DNA of 64,000 nucleotides from Pseudomonas helvetica. Its GTDB lineage: Bacteria; Pseudomonadota; Gammaproteobacteria; Pseudomonadales; Pseudomonadaceae. Position numbers and translations under genes: made by a program. The stretch lies in NCBI RefSeq assembly GCF_039908645.1, contig NZ_CP150917.1:308501-372500 (forward strand). The letters are read 5' to 3'. The first letter of the stretch is position 1. The number at the start of each line of letters is the position of its first letter. Positions 1 to 7,886 of this stretch are shown piece after piece. The notes beneath the pieces were generated by a model, which had not been told where the DNA came from, did no database searches, and worked only from the letters and a program-made list of their open reading frames with translations.

Positions 1-166
1 GAAAGCTCAGGTGATCGCCGAAATCACTGAAACCCTGGAGCGGGTCCTCAACAAACGCCCGGACCTGACCCACATCGTGATCGAAGAAGTCGACACCGAT
101 AACTGGGGCTATGCCGGGATCACCACCACCCAGTACCGAAAACAACTGGCAGAGGGGCAGTCATGA
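1..166 (+). CDS. Tautomerase family protein, 3' fragment
   Basis: The reading frame is open from base 2 and ends in TGA at 164-166, giving the last 54 residues of a protein that starts outside the window. The visible part (ITETLERVLN, then HIVIEEVDTDNWGYAG) has the helix-strand pattern and the I-E-E-V / W-G-x-G tail typical of small 4-oxalocrotonate tautomerase-like proteins, which use an N-terminal proline not visible here. The stop overlaps the ATG of the next gene by four bases (ATGA), so the two are translationally coupled and probably form an operon. Substrate is unknown. Confidence 0.8.
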   Translation, partial: KAQVIAEITETLERVLNKRPDLTHIVIEEVDTDNWGYAGITTTQYRKQLAEGQS

Positions 167-819
167 GTCAGCCCGTCACCATCGATTTCATCTCCGATGT
201 GGTGTGCCCGTGGTGCGCCTTGGGTGTGACGGCGCTGGAGCGGGCTATCGAGAATCTGGCCGGTGAAGTATCGGTCAAGCTGACCTTCAAACCCTTCGAG
301 TTGAACCCGGACATGCCGGCCGAAGGTGAGAACGCGGTCCAGCACTTGATGCGCAAATACGGGCGCAGCGCCGAGGACATCGCGGCCGGCAAAGCGATGC
401 AGATCGCCCGTGGTCAAGCCATCGGTTTCACGTTCGATCTGCAGAAACGCAGCCACTTCTACAACACCTTTGATGCTCACCGCCTGTTGTTCTGGGGATT
501 GCAGGAAGGGCGGCAGATTGAACTGAAGAAAGGCTTGCTGCGCGCTTATTTCAGCGACGGCCAGAACCCGAGCGATCGCCAGACGCTGGTACGCCTGGCG
601 GCTGATGCGGGCCTGGATGCGGCGCGTGCGCGTGAGGTGCTGGCGTCCGGAGCGTTTGCCACAGAGGTGCATGAGCTTGAAGCGTTTTACCGCGATCACG
701 GCATCAACTCAGTACCGGCCATGATCCTCAACGATCGTCACCTGGTGTCCGGTTCGCAATCGGTCGAGTACTACGAACAGGTGCTGAGGCAAATGACGCA
801 GGCTCCTGCCGAAGCCTGA
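163..819 (+). CDS. DsbA family oxidoreductase (FrnE/2-hydroxychromene-2-carboxylate isomerase-like)
   Basis: A 218-residue cytoplasmic protein without a signal peptide. A CPWC motif at residues 15-18 follows the first strand (IDFISDVV), as in the DsbA-type thioredoxin fold, and a helical insertion fills the middle. A cis-proline loop (NSVPAMIL) lies near residue 186. Homologues are usually labelled DsbA family or FrnE; a thiol-redox or glutathione-dependent isomerase role is plausible, but the substrate cannot be told from sequence. The start is fixed by the ATGA overlap with the tautomerase gene. The SDR gene follows 41 bases later, so all three may share one transcript. Confidence 0.88.
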   Translation: MSQPVTIDFISDVVCPWCALGVTALERAIENLAGEVSVKLTFKPFELNPDMPAEGENAVQHLMRKYGRSAEDIAAGKAMQIARGQAIGFTFDLQKRSHFYNTFDAHRLLFWGLQEGRQIELKKGLLRAYFSDGQNPSDRQTLVRLAADAGLDAARAREVLASGAFATEVHELEAFYRDHGINSVPAMILNDRHLVSGSQSVEYYEQVLRQMTQAPAEA

Positions 820-860
820 TTGATCACGTTTAAAACTCCATTATTTTGTAGAGGTTCATC

Positions 861-1571
861 ATGAGCAATTCGAAAAAAGTCATTGTTATTACCGGCGCAT
901 CCCAAGGTCTCGGCGCGGGCATGGTCAAGGCTTTCCGTGATCTCGATTACCGGGTGGTTGCCACCTCGCGCTCGATCAAACCGTCCACCGACCCGGACAT
1001 CCTCACCGTGGCGGGCGACATCGGCGACCCGGCGATCGCCGAGCGGGTGATTCGTGAAGCGATCGCACGTTTTGGCGGTATCGACACCCTGGTCAACAAT
1101 GCCGGGATTTTCGTTGCCAAACCGTTCACCGCCTATACCCACGAAGACTACGCCGCTGTGCTGTCGGTGAACCTGAATGGCTTCTTCTACATCACCCAAC
1201 TCGCCATCGCGCAGATGGAAAAACAAGGCCGCGGCCACGTCGTCAACATCACCACCAGCCTGACAGACCACGCCGTCGACGGCGTGCCGTCGGTACTGGC
1301 GTCGTTGACCAAAGGGGGCCTCAACGCCGCAACCAAATCCCTGGCCATCGAATACGCCAAGCGTGGCATTCGAGTGAACGCGGTCAGCCCCGGCATCATC
1401 AAAACGCCAATGCACGCCGAAGAAACCCACGAAGCGCTGGGCAATTTGCACCCGGTCGGGCACATGGGCGAGATCAGCGACATCGCCCAGGCCGTTGTGT
1501 ATCTGGACTCCGCCGGATTCGTCACCGGCGAAATCCTGCACGTCGATGGCGGTCAGAGTGCCGGTCACTAA
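861..1571 (+). CDS. SDR family protein with altered active site
   Basis: A 236-residue classical-length short-chain dehydrogenase/reductase. The nucleotide-binding motif TGASQGLG lies at residues 11-18 and NNAG at 79-82; PG-x-x-x-T follows the active-site region. Catalytic Ser133 and Lys151 are present, but the position four residues before the lysine, normally the catalytic tyrosine of YxxxK, is Ala147 (in VLASLTKGG). The protein is therefore either a non-canonical enzyme or an NAD(P)-binding protein without normal dehydrogenase activity. It is preceded by a weak AGAGG site. A strong terminator follows, ending the probable tautomerase-DsbA-SDR operon. Confidence 0.88.
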   Translation: MSNSKKVIVITGASQGLGAGMVKAFRDLDYRVVATSRSIKPSTDPDILTVAGDIGDPAIAERVIREAIARFGGIDTLVNNAGIFVAKPFTAYTHEDYAAVLSVNLNGFFYITQLAIAQMEKQGRGHVVNITTSLTDHAVDGVPSVLASLTKGGLNAATKSLAIEYAKRGIRVNAVSPGIIKTPMHAEETHEALGNLHPVGHMGEISDIAQAVVYLDSAGFVTGEILHVDGGQSAGH

Positions 1572-1578
1572 GACCTGC

Positions 1579-1633
1579 TTTTCCAAACCCCGGAAACAAC
1601 AAAGCCCTCGCATTACTGCGGGGGCTTTGTTTG
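1579..1633 (+). terminator. Terminator, copy A of a 55-bp repeat
   Basis: The stem AAAGCCCTCG (1601-1610) pairs with CGGGGGCTTT (1619-1628) with one G:T wobble, and a T-rich tail follows. It ends the SDR transcript. The whole 55-bp segment including the upstream TTTTCCAAACCCCGGAAACA stretch recurs at 2522-2576 with three differences. Confidence 0.85.
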
Positions 1634-1819
1634 ATAACTCCAAGCATTTAGTGGTCTGTCATTGCGCCAAAAAAGTCTAAATCCATCCTGTTGTTTCTAC
1701 GATATTTAAGGATTCCTTGCCTGGAGTTGTCCTGCTGCCGGCTCTGGCATGGCCGCCAGCGAACTAAACTAAGTTGTACCTCTGGTGTAGATGTCTCCAG
1801 AGAGGTAAGGAGGTGCCAA

Positions 1820-2218
1820 ATGGCCATTCGTGATACCTATCGGGAAATTGAGCAGACCCTGGGTCAGGTACCGGAGTGGATCAAGCAGATGCCGGAAGGT
1901 GCAGCGAACGGATTCTGGGTCGTAGCCAAGGATTTCTGGCTGGCAGAAACCAAGATTCCTAACAAGTACAAGGAGTTGATAGGTCTGGCAGTGTCCGGGG
2001 CGACTCGTTGTAAGTATTGCGCCCTGTTCCATACCGAAGCCGCGCGCTTGTTTGGCGCGACTGACGAGGAAATTTCCGAAGCCAGCTTTATGGGGTCGCT
2101 GACCATGATGGGCAGCACCTTTATTAACGCCCAGCAGATCGACTACGAGCAGTTCCGGCAGGAAACGCTGAGTATCGTCCGGTATGTCAAAGAACACTCG
2201 CAACCCAAAGCCGCATAA
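1820..2218 (+). CDS. Carboxymuconolactone decarboxylase family protein (AhpD-like)
   Basis: The start at 1820 is chosen because AAGGAGGTG precedes it at the right distance; the frame is open further upstream but without a ribosome site. The 132-residue product carries the CxxC-x-x-x-H motif (CKYCALFH, near residues 60-67) of AhpD-type peroxidase and carboxymuconolactone decarboxylase proteins, followed by the usual helix with an acidic turn (GATDEEISEA). The AhpD type reduces alkyl hydroperoxides using the CxxC pair; the actual substrate here is unknown. The next gene overlaps by 35 bases, so the two are co-transcribed. The pair lies between two nearly identical terminator repeats. Confidence 0.88.
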   Translation: MAIRDTYREIEQTLGQVPEWIKQMPEGAANGFWVVAKDFWLAETKIPNKYKELIGLAVSGATRCKYCALFHTEAARLFGATDEEISEASFMGSLTMMGSTFINAQQIDYEQFRQETLSIVRYVKEHSQPKAA

Positions 2219-2507
2219 GCCGTTGCGGGAACCCGCCCTTCGCCAACTGACGGAGGATAAGTTGATTGCAATCACCGGCGATGGTCTTAGGACCACCGCT
2301 CGGTGGCAAGCGGCAGTGATGCGCGCCATCAGCGAACTCATGCAATACAGCGACAGCGCCCACGAAGAAAACCAGGACTTGCGCATTCCCTTCGCCAAAG
2401 CACTGCATGACCTCTATGCGGGACAGAAGTCCGACGCCGAATTGACGGAAATGGTGTTGCTGATGCTGGAAGTGGAAACTGCGCCTTTTCTTGGCAAAGG
2501 GGTCTAG
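2184..2507 (+). CDS. Small protein of unknown function
   Basis: A 107-residue ORF beginning inside the 3' end of the carboxymuconolactone decarboxylase-like gene. No good ribosome site precedes the ATG, so translation may depend on coupling, or the real start may lie further in. The N-terminus is basic and proline-rich (NTRNPKPHKPLRE); the rest is predicted helical and acidic (around AHEENQD and KSDAELTEMVLLML). There are no membrane segments or cysteines. I do not recognise the family. Base composition matches the neighbours and a terminator follows the stop, which supports a real gene. Confidence 0.6.
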   Translation: MSKNTRNPKPHKPLREPALRQLTEDKLIAITGDGLRTTARWQAAVMRAISELMQYSDSAHEENQDLRIPFAKALHDLYAGQKSDAELTEMVLLMLEVETAPFLGKGV

Positions 2508-2521
2508 GCGGGAGCGCGGGT

Positions 2522-2576
2522 TTTTCCAAACCCCGGAAACAACGAAGCCCTCGCATCGCTGCGGGGGCTTTGTTTG
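2522..2576 (+). terminator. Terminator, copy B of the 55-bp repeat
   Basis: This is the second copy of the 1579-1633 element, 52 of 55 bases identical. The hairpin arms are GAAGCCCTCG and CGGGGGCTTT, with a T-rich tail. It ends the two-gene carboxymuconolactone decarboxylase-like operon. Confidence 0.85.
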
Positions 2577-2599
2577 TAGGAGGCGGAAGAAAAAATTGG

Positions 2600-2659
2600 G
2601 ACAGACCACGATTTATTCAGCATCTGCATATTCATTTAAGTCAGAAATCGTGGTCTGTC
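2600..2659. repeat. 15-bp perfect inverted repeat with 30-bp spacer
   Basis: GACAGACCACGATTT at 2600-2614 is the exact reverse complement of 2645-2659. From memory, the GTGGTCTGTC core resembles sequences found next to REP-associated tyrosine (Y1) transposase genes in pseudomonads, but no transposase gene is present. A single related core (GTGGTCTGTC) also occurs near 1651. It may be a remnant of such an element, or act as a hairpin at the 3' end of the dioxygenase transcript. Confidence 0.6.
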
Positions 2660-2712
2660 TCCGAATTACTCGTCAATCAGGAGCATTGTCAAGGAGGTGT
2701 CCATAGTGAGTG

Positions 2713-3666
2713 TCACTCGACAATCATATCAAGCTCGTTGTGAGCTTTTGATAGAGGCTTACTCGGCGGGTAGTGAATGCCGCATGTATAGTCAATAAGC
2801 AAATGCTCTGAATTTTCTTGTTGGGCAATATTATATTTTTGAAAGGGGAACATTGCTCTGCGCACAGGTGACTGATTCAATATGTTTTTAAATGTGACTT
2901 GTGAATCATCAGCAATCCAAAGTCTTCTTACTTTTCTTTTCTTGCTGCCATCAACGAACTGATGGCGTGCGTGTAAAACTCTAAGGTTATCCATGACCAG
3001 AATGTCCCCAGGGTCAAGGCTTATATTAATGATGTAGTTCTCGTTAGTGGAGTAATTGTTTTGGATGTAATTGAATGCAGCGCTAGCCCACTGAGGAATA
3101 AAGGCAGTGCTGTCATATCTATAACGAATTCTTAACCGGTTATCATTAATTTTTTCGAATACAGAACAATCCATGGATAATAAGTCGTCTCGACAGTAGG
3201 TGACACTGCCGCTGGTCATCAATACCTTTAATATGTCAGCTTGATTTGCAAGCAAATCATTGTAGATTTTTTGCCCGTCAATCAAAAAATTATCTCCGCC
3301 AGTCTCCGGCTTTGATACGCATTGGAGAATTACAAATTTGGGAGGTGTGATTTTTCTTGCCACGCCGCCAACGTAAGCCATCCCATTCAAAAAAGACCCA
3401 TCAGTATGAGGAAAAAAATCACTTGATAATTCACCGTGGTAATCATCTTTGAAGTTTTGCCAGTCCTTGTTTATTGATTCTCCACCTCCCACCACTCCAT
3501 TTTTATCGGATTTTGTATGGAATTGAATTGATCCAAACTTGCCGGCGATATCCCTAAATGCCTCCAAAGAGTTATCTTGAGGTTTGACAACACAATATCC
3601 ATGCTCATTAAGAAAAGCTGAGATTCCTTTGATGTCAGAACAATCGATTTTTTTGCTTTTCGCCAT
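2713..3666 (-). CDS. TauD/TfdA family Fe(II)/2-oxoglutarate dioxygenase
   Basis: A 317-residue protein. The facial-triad HxD is seen in FFPHTDGSF (near residue 88) and the distal histidine in LHARHQF (near 233), with the 2-oxoglutarate-binding arginine a little later in VRRLW. Family members hydroxylate or cleave small substrates such as taurine, aryloxyacids or amino-acid derivatives; the substrate here is not evident. The start is set by AAGGAG eight bases upstream. The DNA is clearly more AT-rich than the surrounding genes, with many AAT, ATT and AAA codons, which suggests acquisition by transfer. It lies 30 bp downstream of the TSUP permease gene and is probably its operon partner. Confidence 0.87.
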   Translation of the reverse strand: MAKSKKIDCSDIKGISAFLNEHGYCVVKPQDNSLEAFRDIAGKFGSIQFHTKSDKNGVVGGGESINKDWQNFKDDYHGELSSDFFPHTDGSFLNGMAYVGGVARKITPPKFVILQCVSKPETGGDNFLIDGQKIYNDLLANQADILKVLMTSGSVTYCRDDLLSMDCSVFEKINDNRLRIRYRYDSTAFIPQWASAAFNYIQNNYSTNENYIINISLDPGDILVMDNLRVLHARHQFVDGSKKRKVRRLWIADDSQVTFKNILNQSPVRRAMFPFQKYNIAQQENSEHLLIDYTCGIHYPPSKPLSKAHNELDMIVE

Positions 3667-3696
3667 TTCACACTCCTTGTTGTGATGAGATAAATT

Positions 3697-4434
3697 TCAA
3701 ACGCTCTGAATGAAATGATCCAGAATCATTTTAAAACCAAAAAACGTAACGCCAACTTTCAAAAGCATGGCGCCTACACGCTGCGATATTCGATCTCTAA
3801 GAAATCCACCGAAATACGAGCCGCCAGTGGAGGCTATGATCATGATGGTGATGAGGTATGCGTAGTCCATGAATGCAAAGCCAGCCATAACAAAAGCAGC
3901 GACCTTCAAACCGTGCAGTACACTCATTTGCATTGCATGGGTGACGATCACTTCATCTTTTTTAATATTCATCCTCATCAAAATAGGCTGTGATATCAAA
4001 CCGGTTACAGCCACAAAGAGTGAAAGAAATGTTTGAACAAACCCAACGATTGCAAAGTTTTTAAATATGAACCCCAGGTGTGACACGATCTTGGTCCATG
4101 TTATTGCCAGAATGAAAAAACCAAGCGCGAGTGATAGATATTTCTCAGGGAATTTCCCTATAAAGAAATATCCAATGAGTGCTCCCGCCAGACAGCCGAT
4201 GATGTATTTAGGAAGAATTTCTATTTTTGCACTCTTGTAATCAAAAGCAAATCGACTGGCATTGCTCACCATTTGAATTAAACCGTGAACCGGTACAACC
4301 GCTGATATAGGTAAAAATTGAGGCATCACTGCAAGCAATCCAATTCCGCCACCAACGCCAATGGCGGCAGTCATAAATGAAGTTATAAAGCTGACGCCCA
4401 CCAAGACATATAAGCTGGAAAAGTGTTCAATCAT
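3697..4434 (-). CDS. TSUP (TauE/SafE) family membrane permease
   Basis: The chosen start gives 245 residues and follows AGGA by eight bases; the frame is open 26 codons further up but without a ribosome site. The protein has about seven to eight hydrophobic segments and the family's glycine-rich first segment (AAIGVGGGIGLL). TSUP proteins move sulfite, sulfoacetate or other small organic anions across the inner membrane. Pairing with a TauD-like dioxygenase suggests uptake or export of the same compound or of a product such as sulfite, but this is inference. It has the same AT-rich composition as its partner. Confidence 0.85.
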   Translation of the reverse strand: MIEHFSSLYVLVGVSFITSFMTAAIGVGGGIGLLAVMPQFLPISAVVPVHGLIQMVSNASRFAFDYKSAKIEILPKYIIGCLAGALIGYFFIGKFPEKYLSLALGFFILAITWTKIVSHLGFIFKNFAIVGFVQTFLSLFVAVTGLISQPILMRMNIKKDEVIVTHAMQMSVLHGLKVAAFVMAGFAFMDYAYLITIMIIASTGGSYFGGFLRDRISQRVGAMLLKVGVTFFGFKMILDHFIQSV

Positions 4435-4564
4435 TTTTAATTCCTGTTGAGTTTTCTTAAAATTACAATGTGTATCTCGGTGCGGTGGCTTCTCGCATGG
4501 CTGTTTTTTCACTGCATAAGTGTCTGTGGACGGTCATAACATAATGATGAGTTTTCAGTTGGCC

Positions 4565-4849
4565 TCAGTCGTCATTGCTTTTAAAGGCAATAAGATGATC
4601 ACGCGTGCACAGATCATCCGTCTCACCATTTGAGCTGCATGCTTTTTCAAGGGTGATAAAATTCTGCCCCTGCTCAAGGGCTCGTAGATAACAATGAGTA
4701 AAGTCGGGCTAGTACGTGAGTGCTGGGGCTGGTGTAATAAACAGCTGGCCGATCACTTCTTTCATAGGGAAAATTTTGATGTCATAAATAATTAGGCCGG
4801 TGGTGCGCTGCAGTGAAGCGCTAAAGAGCTGACTCCCCTTGCGGGTCAT
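4565..4849 (-). pseudogene. Possible decayed small gene with an internal stop
   Basis: An ATG at 4849 follows AAAGGAG at good spacing. The frame runs 46 codons to an amber stop (4709-4711), then continues open for 47 more codons to a TGA at 4565-4567. The first part includes the segment MKEVIGQLFITPAPALTY, the second CYLRALEQGQNFITLEKACS. I do not recognise the product. The pattern (strong ribosome site, one interrupting stop) suggests a pseudogene, but a chance open frame cannot be excluded. It lies just downstream of the candidate at 4858-5143. Confidence 0.35.
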
Positions 4850-4857
4850 GATCTCCT

Positions 4858-5143
4858 TTATATCAATATCCATCCAGTTCGCCGAGGCGCCGTCTGCTGT
4901 TTAAGTTGCTGGGAGACGGTGTCTAGGACACTATTGGATTTTTGGTAGTTGCTATCGCTCTTTGCGAAAAGTTTCTGAATGCCGGCGTGATAGTGTGCCA
5001 GTTCTTATAATTTGGTAAGGGCGTTGATGCATGAGGGTCAAGGTGTTGGAGAGCTTGCCTTCGAAAGTTCTTGAGGTGTTACCAGGCTCTCCACCATCAC
5101 TGAAGCTTTCCTCGTTACCAGGCGAGGCTATTCGAATATCCAT
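4858..5143 (-). pseudogene. Possible decayed small gene with a frameshift
   Basis: ATG at 5143 is preceded by GGGAGG at seven bases. The frame reads 63 codons (starting MDIRIASPGNEESF) to a stop at 4952-4954. A shift of one frame near 5000 would continue into ELAHYHAGIQKLFAKSDSNY and on to TAA at 4858-4860, a polar, helix-like sequence. The composite of about 95 residues would look like a normal small soluble protein. No family is recognised. It lies between the PQQ dehydrogenase stop and the next candidate ORF and could be part of a degraded operon tail. Confidence 0.35.
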
Positions 5144-5199
5144 ATATTTACCTCCCTGTCCGACAGTGTTACGGAGAGTCTTTTCAGGCGGAGTGCGAT

Positions 5200-7656
5200 T
5201 TACTTCTCGGGCAGGGCCCAAGCGATGATGCTGTCACCCAACTTGGTTGGAATTCGGTCATGACCGCCGACTACTGCCACGACGTACTGTCGGCCCTGGC
5301 TCATGTAGGTCAAGGGTGAAGCCTGATTGCCCGCGGGAAGGCGTTCTTCCCACAGTAGTTCTCCACTTTCACTGTCGTAAGCCCGCATGAAACGATCAAT
5401 GGCGGCACCGATGAACGTCACGCCCCCAGCGGTTGTTACACCTGTTGCGTCACTCGGCGTGCCGATTTCGAAGCGCGTACGAGAGGCGATTCCCCAAGGC
5501 CCGCTGTCGTACCCCGTACCGAACGGACGACTCCAGACTACGTCGCGTGTACGCAGGTCTATGCCAGCAATGAAGCCCCAAGGTGGCGCAATGCATGGTT
5601 GGTCAAGGGATGACATCCATGGATCTTTGATGGCGCCGTAAGGCAGTCCGGCCTGGACGCGAAAGCCTTGGCTTTTACCCGGCGCTTCTTGGAATGACTT
5701 GGCATTGATGGCGTCGAGTTGTTCGCGAGGAACTAGCCCCTGCATGTAAGGGATCCGCTGGTTATTAATGATCAGTAGGCCTCGTTTGAGGTCTACCATC
5801 ACGCCTCCCCAGTTCAAGCCGCCATGATGGCCGGGGAAAATCAGGCTTTGTTGGCCTACGACTGGCGGTGTGAAGATCCCTTCGTAGCGTGCCTGGCGAA
5901 ACTCGATGCGACATTGCAACTGATCGAATGGAGTTAAGCCCCAGGCATTTGCCTCCGTCAGTACTTCCGGCGTTTTCGAAGGGCGTCCCATGGTGCTCGG
6001 CATATTGGGCGAAAGCGGCTGGGTGGCCGAAGTGTAGTCTCCAGGAGCGGTTCCCTGTGGGACGGGAGATTGCACGATATCCACCAAAGGCTCGCCGGTG
6101 GCGCGGTCAAGTACGAACAGCTGGCCGGATTTGGTAGCTTGAATGACGGCGGGGCGTGTGCCCGTTGATGTGGGGAAATCAATCAGATTGGGTTGTGGGC
6201 TCAGGTCGTAGTCCCATAGATCGTGGTGAACTGTCTGGAAATGCCATCTGACCTTGCCTGTGGCCGCATCCAGTGCAACCAGGGAGGAGCTGAACGTGTC
6301 TTCTTGTTCCGTGCGAGTACCCCCATAGAAGTCGCCGGCAGCGTTGCCGGTGGTGACATACACCAATCCCAGTTCATCGTCGGCGGATAGCGGTGCCCAG
6401 GAGTTGGGTGTGCTGAGCGTGTAGGTTTCGTCGTCGCGAGCGGGGGCATTGGTGTCTGGACGGCCTAAGTCCCAAGCCCATTTTTGTTTGCCGGTAACCG
6501 CGTCGTAGGCACGAACCACTCCCGAGGGTGCTGGGCGCACATCTGAATCAAGGACTCGGCCTCCGGTGATCACCACCCCGCGGATTACAATGGGGGCGGA
6601 GGTAATACCGGTCGACCCTTTTCTGAAGGTGCCTAACCCGTCTTTCAAATCCGCAAAACCTGCATTACCGAAGCCGGGGCACGTTTGGCCAGTCAAGGCA
6701 TCTACCGCTCCCAAGCGAATATCGTTGGTGCCCCAGATAATGCGCGAAGCGCACAGGCCACTGGCATTTGGCACTTCGAAATAGGAGACACCGCGACAGT
6801 ATGCGCCGCCATTGTCGAAGTAGGCTGGGTCGACTTTGGAGTCAAACCGCCAGTTTTCCTTCCCGGTGGTGGCATCCAGAGAAATGATGATTTGCTTTGG
6901 GGTGCAGGTATAGAGCGAGTTACCCACCTTGATCGGAGTGGCCTCGTTCAAGTATTTGGTTTTTTCACCTGGTTGCTTCACGTCGCCGTGGTGGTATTCC
7001 CAGGCTTTCACCAAGCCCGACACATTCGAAGGAGTGATTTGCGATGCTGCGGAATAGTGGTTGCCCAAGTTGGAGCCTGCATAAGCGGTCCAGTTGGTTT
7101 CGTCGTGTGACGCGGCAACATTACCGTCCGGTGACGTCACCGTGTTGCGACTGAAGGGTTGTTCGGGGCGCGTCGTTGCAAGCGTCGAGTCGGCAAGGTG
7201 AACGGCTGTCGGGAAGAACAGGGGCACCAGGATGGTGACTGCCATGAGTATCGGCAGTAGACCCATGATGGTGAAGTAATGACTTCTTCTGGCGTTTGCA
7301 AAGTCACGACGCACCAAGGGCCAAAAAGCCAGAAATGGAACGCTGAGAACAGCCAGCCAGGCTAAGCGTGGAATGAAGGCCCAACCATCGTACCCGGACT
7401 CCCAGATCGCCCAAGCGTAGGTGGCCAGGGAGGCCGCACCATAGAGGTAGATGCCGAGAGACTGTTTCAGGCCAATGAGAATGGCCGATAGCAACAGGGC
7501 GGTGCCCATCATGGCGTAATAGGGTGACCCGCCTGCTGCCACCAGAGCGCCCCCTTGATAGGCCAGTGTCACTCCAAGCAGGGCAACACATATTGTGTAC
7601 ACACCGAACAGAAGGTTCGAGACTCCCGCTCCTCTACTCAACGTCCTTCCGTTCAT
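5200..7656 (-). CDS. Membrane-bound PQQ-dependent dehydrogenase (glucose/quinate/shikimate family)
   Basis: The protein has about 818 residues from the ATG at 7656, which follows AGGGA; an in-frame ATG three codons up (7665) is less well placed. The first 130 residues hold about five membrane helices, followed by a periplasmic propeller. PQQ-propeller repeats are seen: W-x-x-Y-x-GSNLGNHYS near 190, several AxTGKxxW blades (ATTGKENWRF, AVTGKQKWAW, AATGKVRWHF), and SGELLWEE near the C-terminus. These enzymes oxidise sugars or cyclic polyols in the periplasm and pass electrons to ubiquinone. The neighbours (racemase-family and hydroxypyruvate isomerase-family proteins) do not point to the glucose or quinate pathway, so the substrate is open. 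Confidence 0.92.
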   Translation of the reverse strand: MNGRTLSRGAGVSNLLFGVYTICVALLGVTLAYQGGALVAAGGSPYYAMMGTALLLSAILIGLKQSLGIYLYGAASLATYAWAIWESGYDGWAFIPRLAWLAVLSVPFLAFWPLVRRDFANARRSHYFTIMGLLPILMAVTILVPLFFPTAVHLADSTLATTRPEQPFSRNTVTSPDGNVAASHDETNWTAYAGSNLGNHYSAASQITPSNVSGLVKAWEYHHGDVKQPGEKTKYLNEATPIKVGNSLYTCTPKQIIISLDATTGKENWRFDSKVDPAYFDNGGAYCRGVSYFEVPNASGLCASRIIWGTNDIRLGAVDALTGQTCPGFGNAGFADLKDGLGTFRKGSTGITSAPIVIRGVVITGGRVLDSDVRPAPSGVVRAYDAVTGKQKWAWDLGRPDTNAPARDDETYTLSTPNSWAPLSADDELGLVYVTTGNAAGDFYGGTRTEQEDTFSSSLVALDAATGKVRWHFQTVHHDLWDYDLSPQPNLIDFPTSTGTRPAVIQATKSGQLFVLDRATGEPLVDIVQSPVPQGTAPGDYTSATQPLSPNMPSTMGRPSKTPEVLTEANAWGLTPFDQLQCRIEFRQARYEGIFTPPVVGQQSLIFPGHHGGLNWGGVMVDLKRGLLIINNQRIPYMQGLVPREQLDAINAKSFQEAPGKSQGFRVQAGLPYGAIKDPWMSSLDQPCIAPPWGFIAGIDLRTRDVVWSRPFGTGYDSGPWGIASRTRFEIGTPSDATGVTTAGGVTFIGAAIDRFMRAYDSESGELLWEERLPAGNQASPLTYMSQGRQYVVAVVGGHDRIPTKLGDSIIAWALPEK

Positions 7657-7714
7657 TACGATCATCCCTGTGCGTTTGGATATGGCTTCGCGTCCGAGCG
7701 GTGCGCATAATTGA

Positions 7715-7756
7715 TCATTGTTGCAATGAAATACAATATCCGAAGTTAATATTAAC
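7715..7756. promoter_or_regulatory. Palindromes upstream of the PQQ dehydrogenase gene
   Basis: Two short palindromes lie in the AT-rich gap 60-100 bp upstream of the dehydrogenase start: TCATTG-TTG-CAATGA (7715-7729) and the perfect 12-mer GTTAATATTAAC (7745-7756). They are plausible operators or promoter elements for the dehydrogenase. The adjacent GntR protein is a candidate ligand, but the sites do not match the palindrome found upstream of the GntR gene itself. Confidence 0.4.
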
Positions 7757-7886
7757 TATTTAGTGCGGATGAAATGTGTTTCTGTATATTACGTCGATGA
7801 AAAACAATCGTGCCAAGCTGATCAGAGAACTATTGGAGCGCGCGCTGACGAAGCTTCGATCAGTAATAGGGGGCTAGTGGTGCGCT

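Noticed and set aside
5031..5228. 65-codon plus-strand ORF
   Set aside because: It is antisense to the better-supported candidate at 4858-5143 and runs into the dehydrogenase stop, with no ribosome site.
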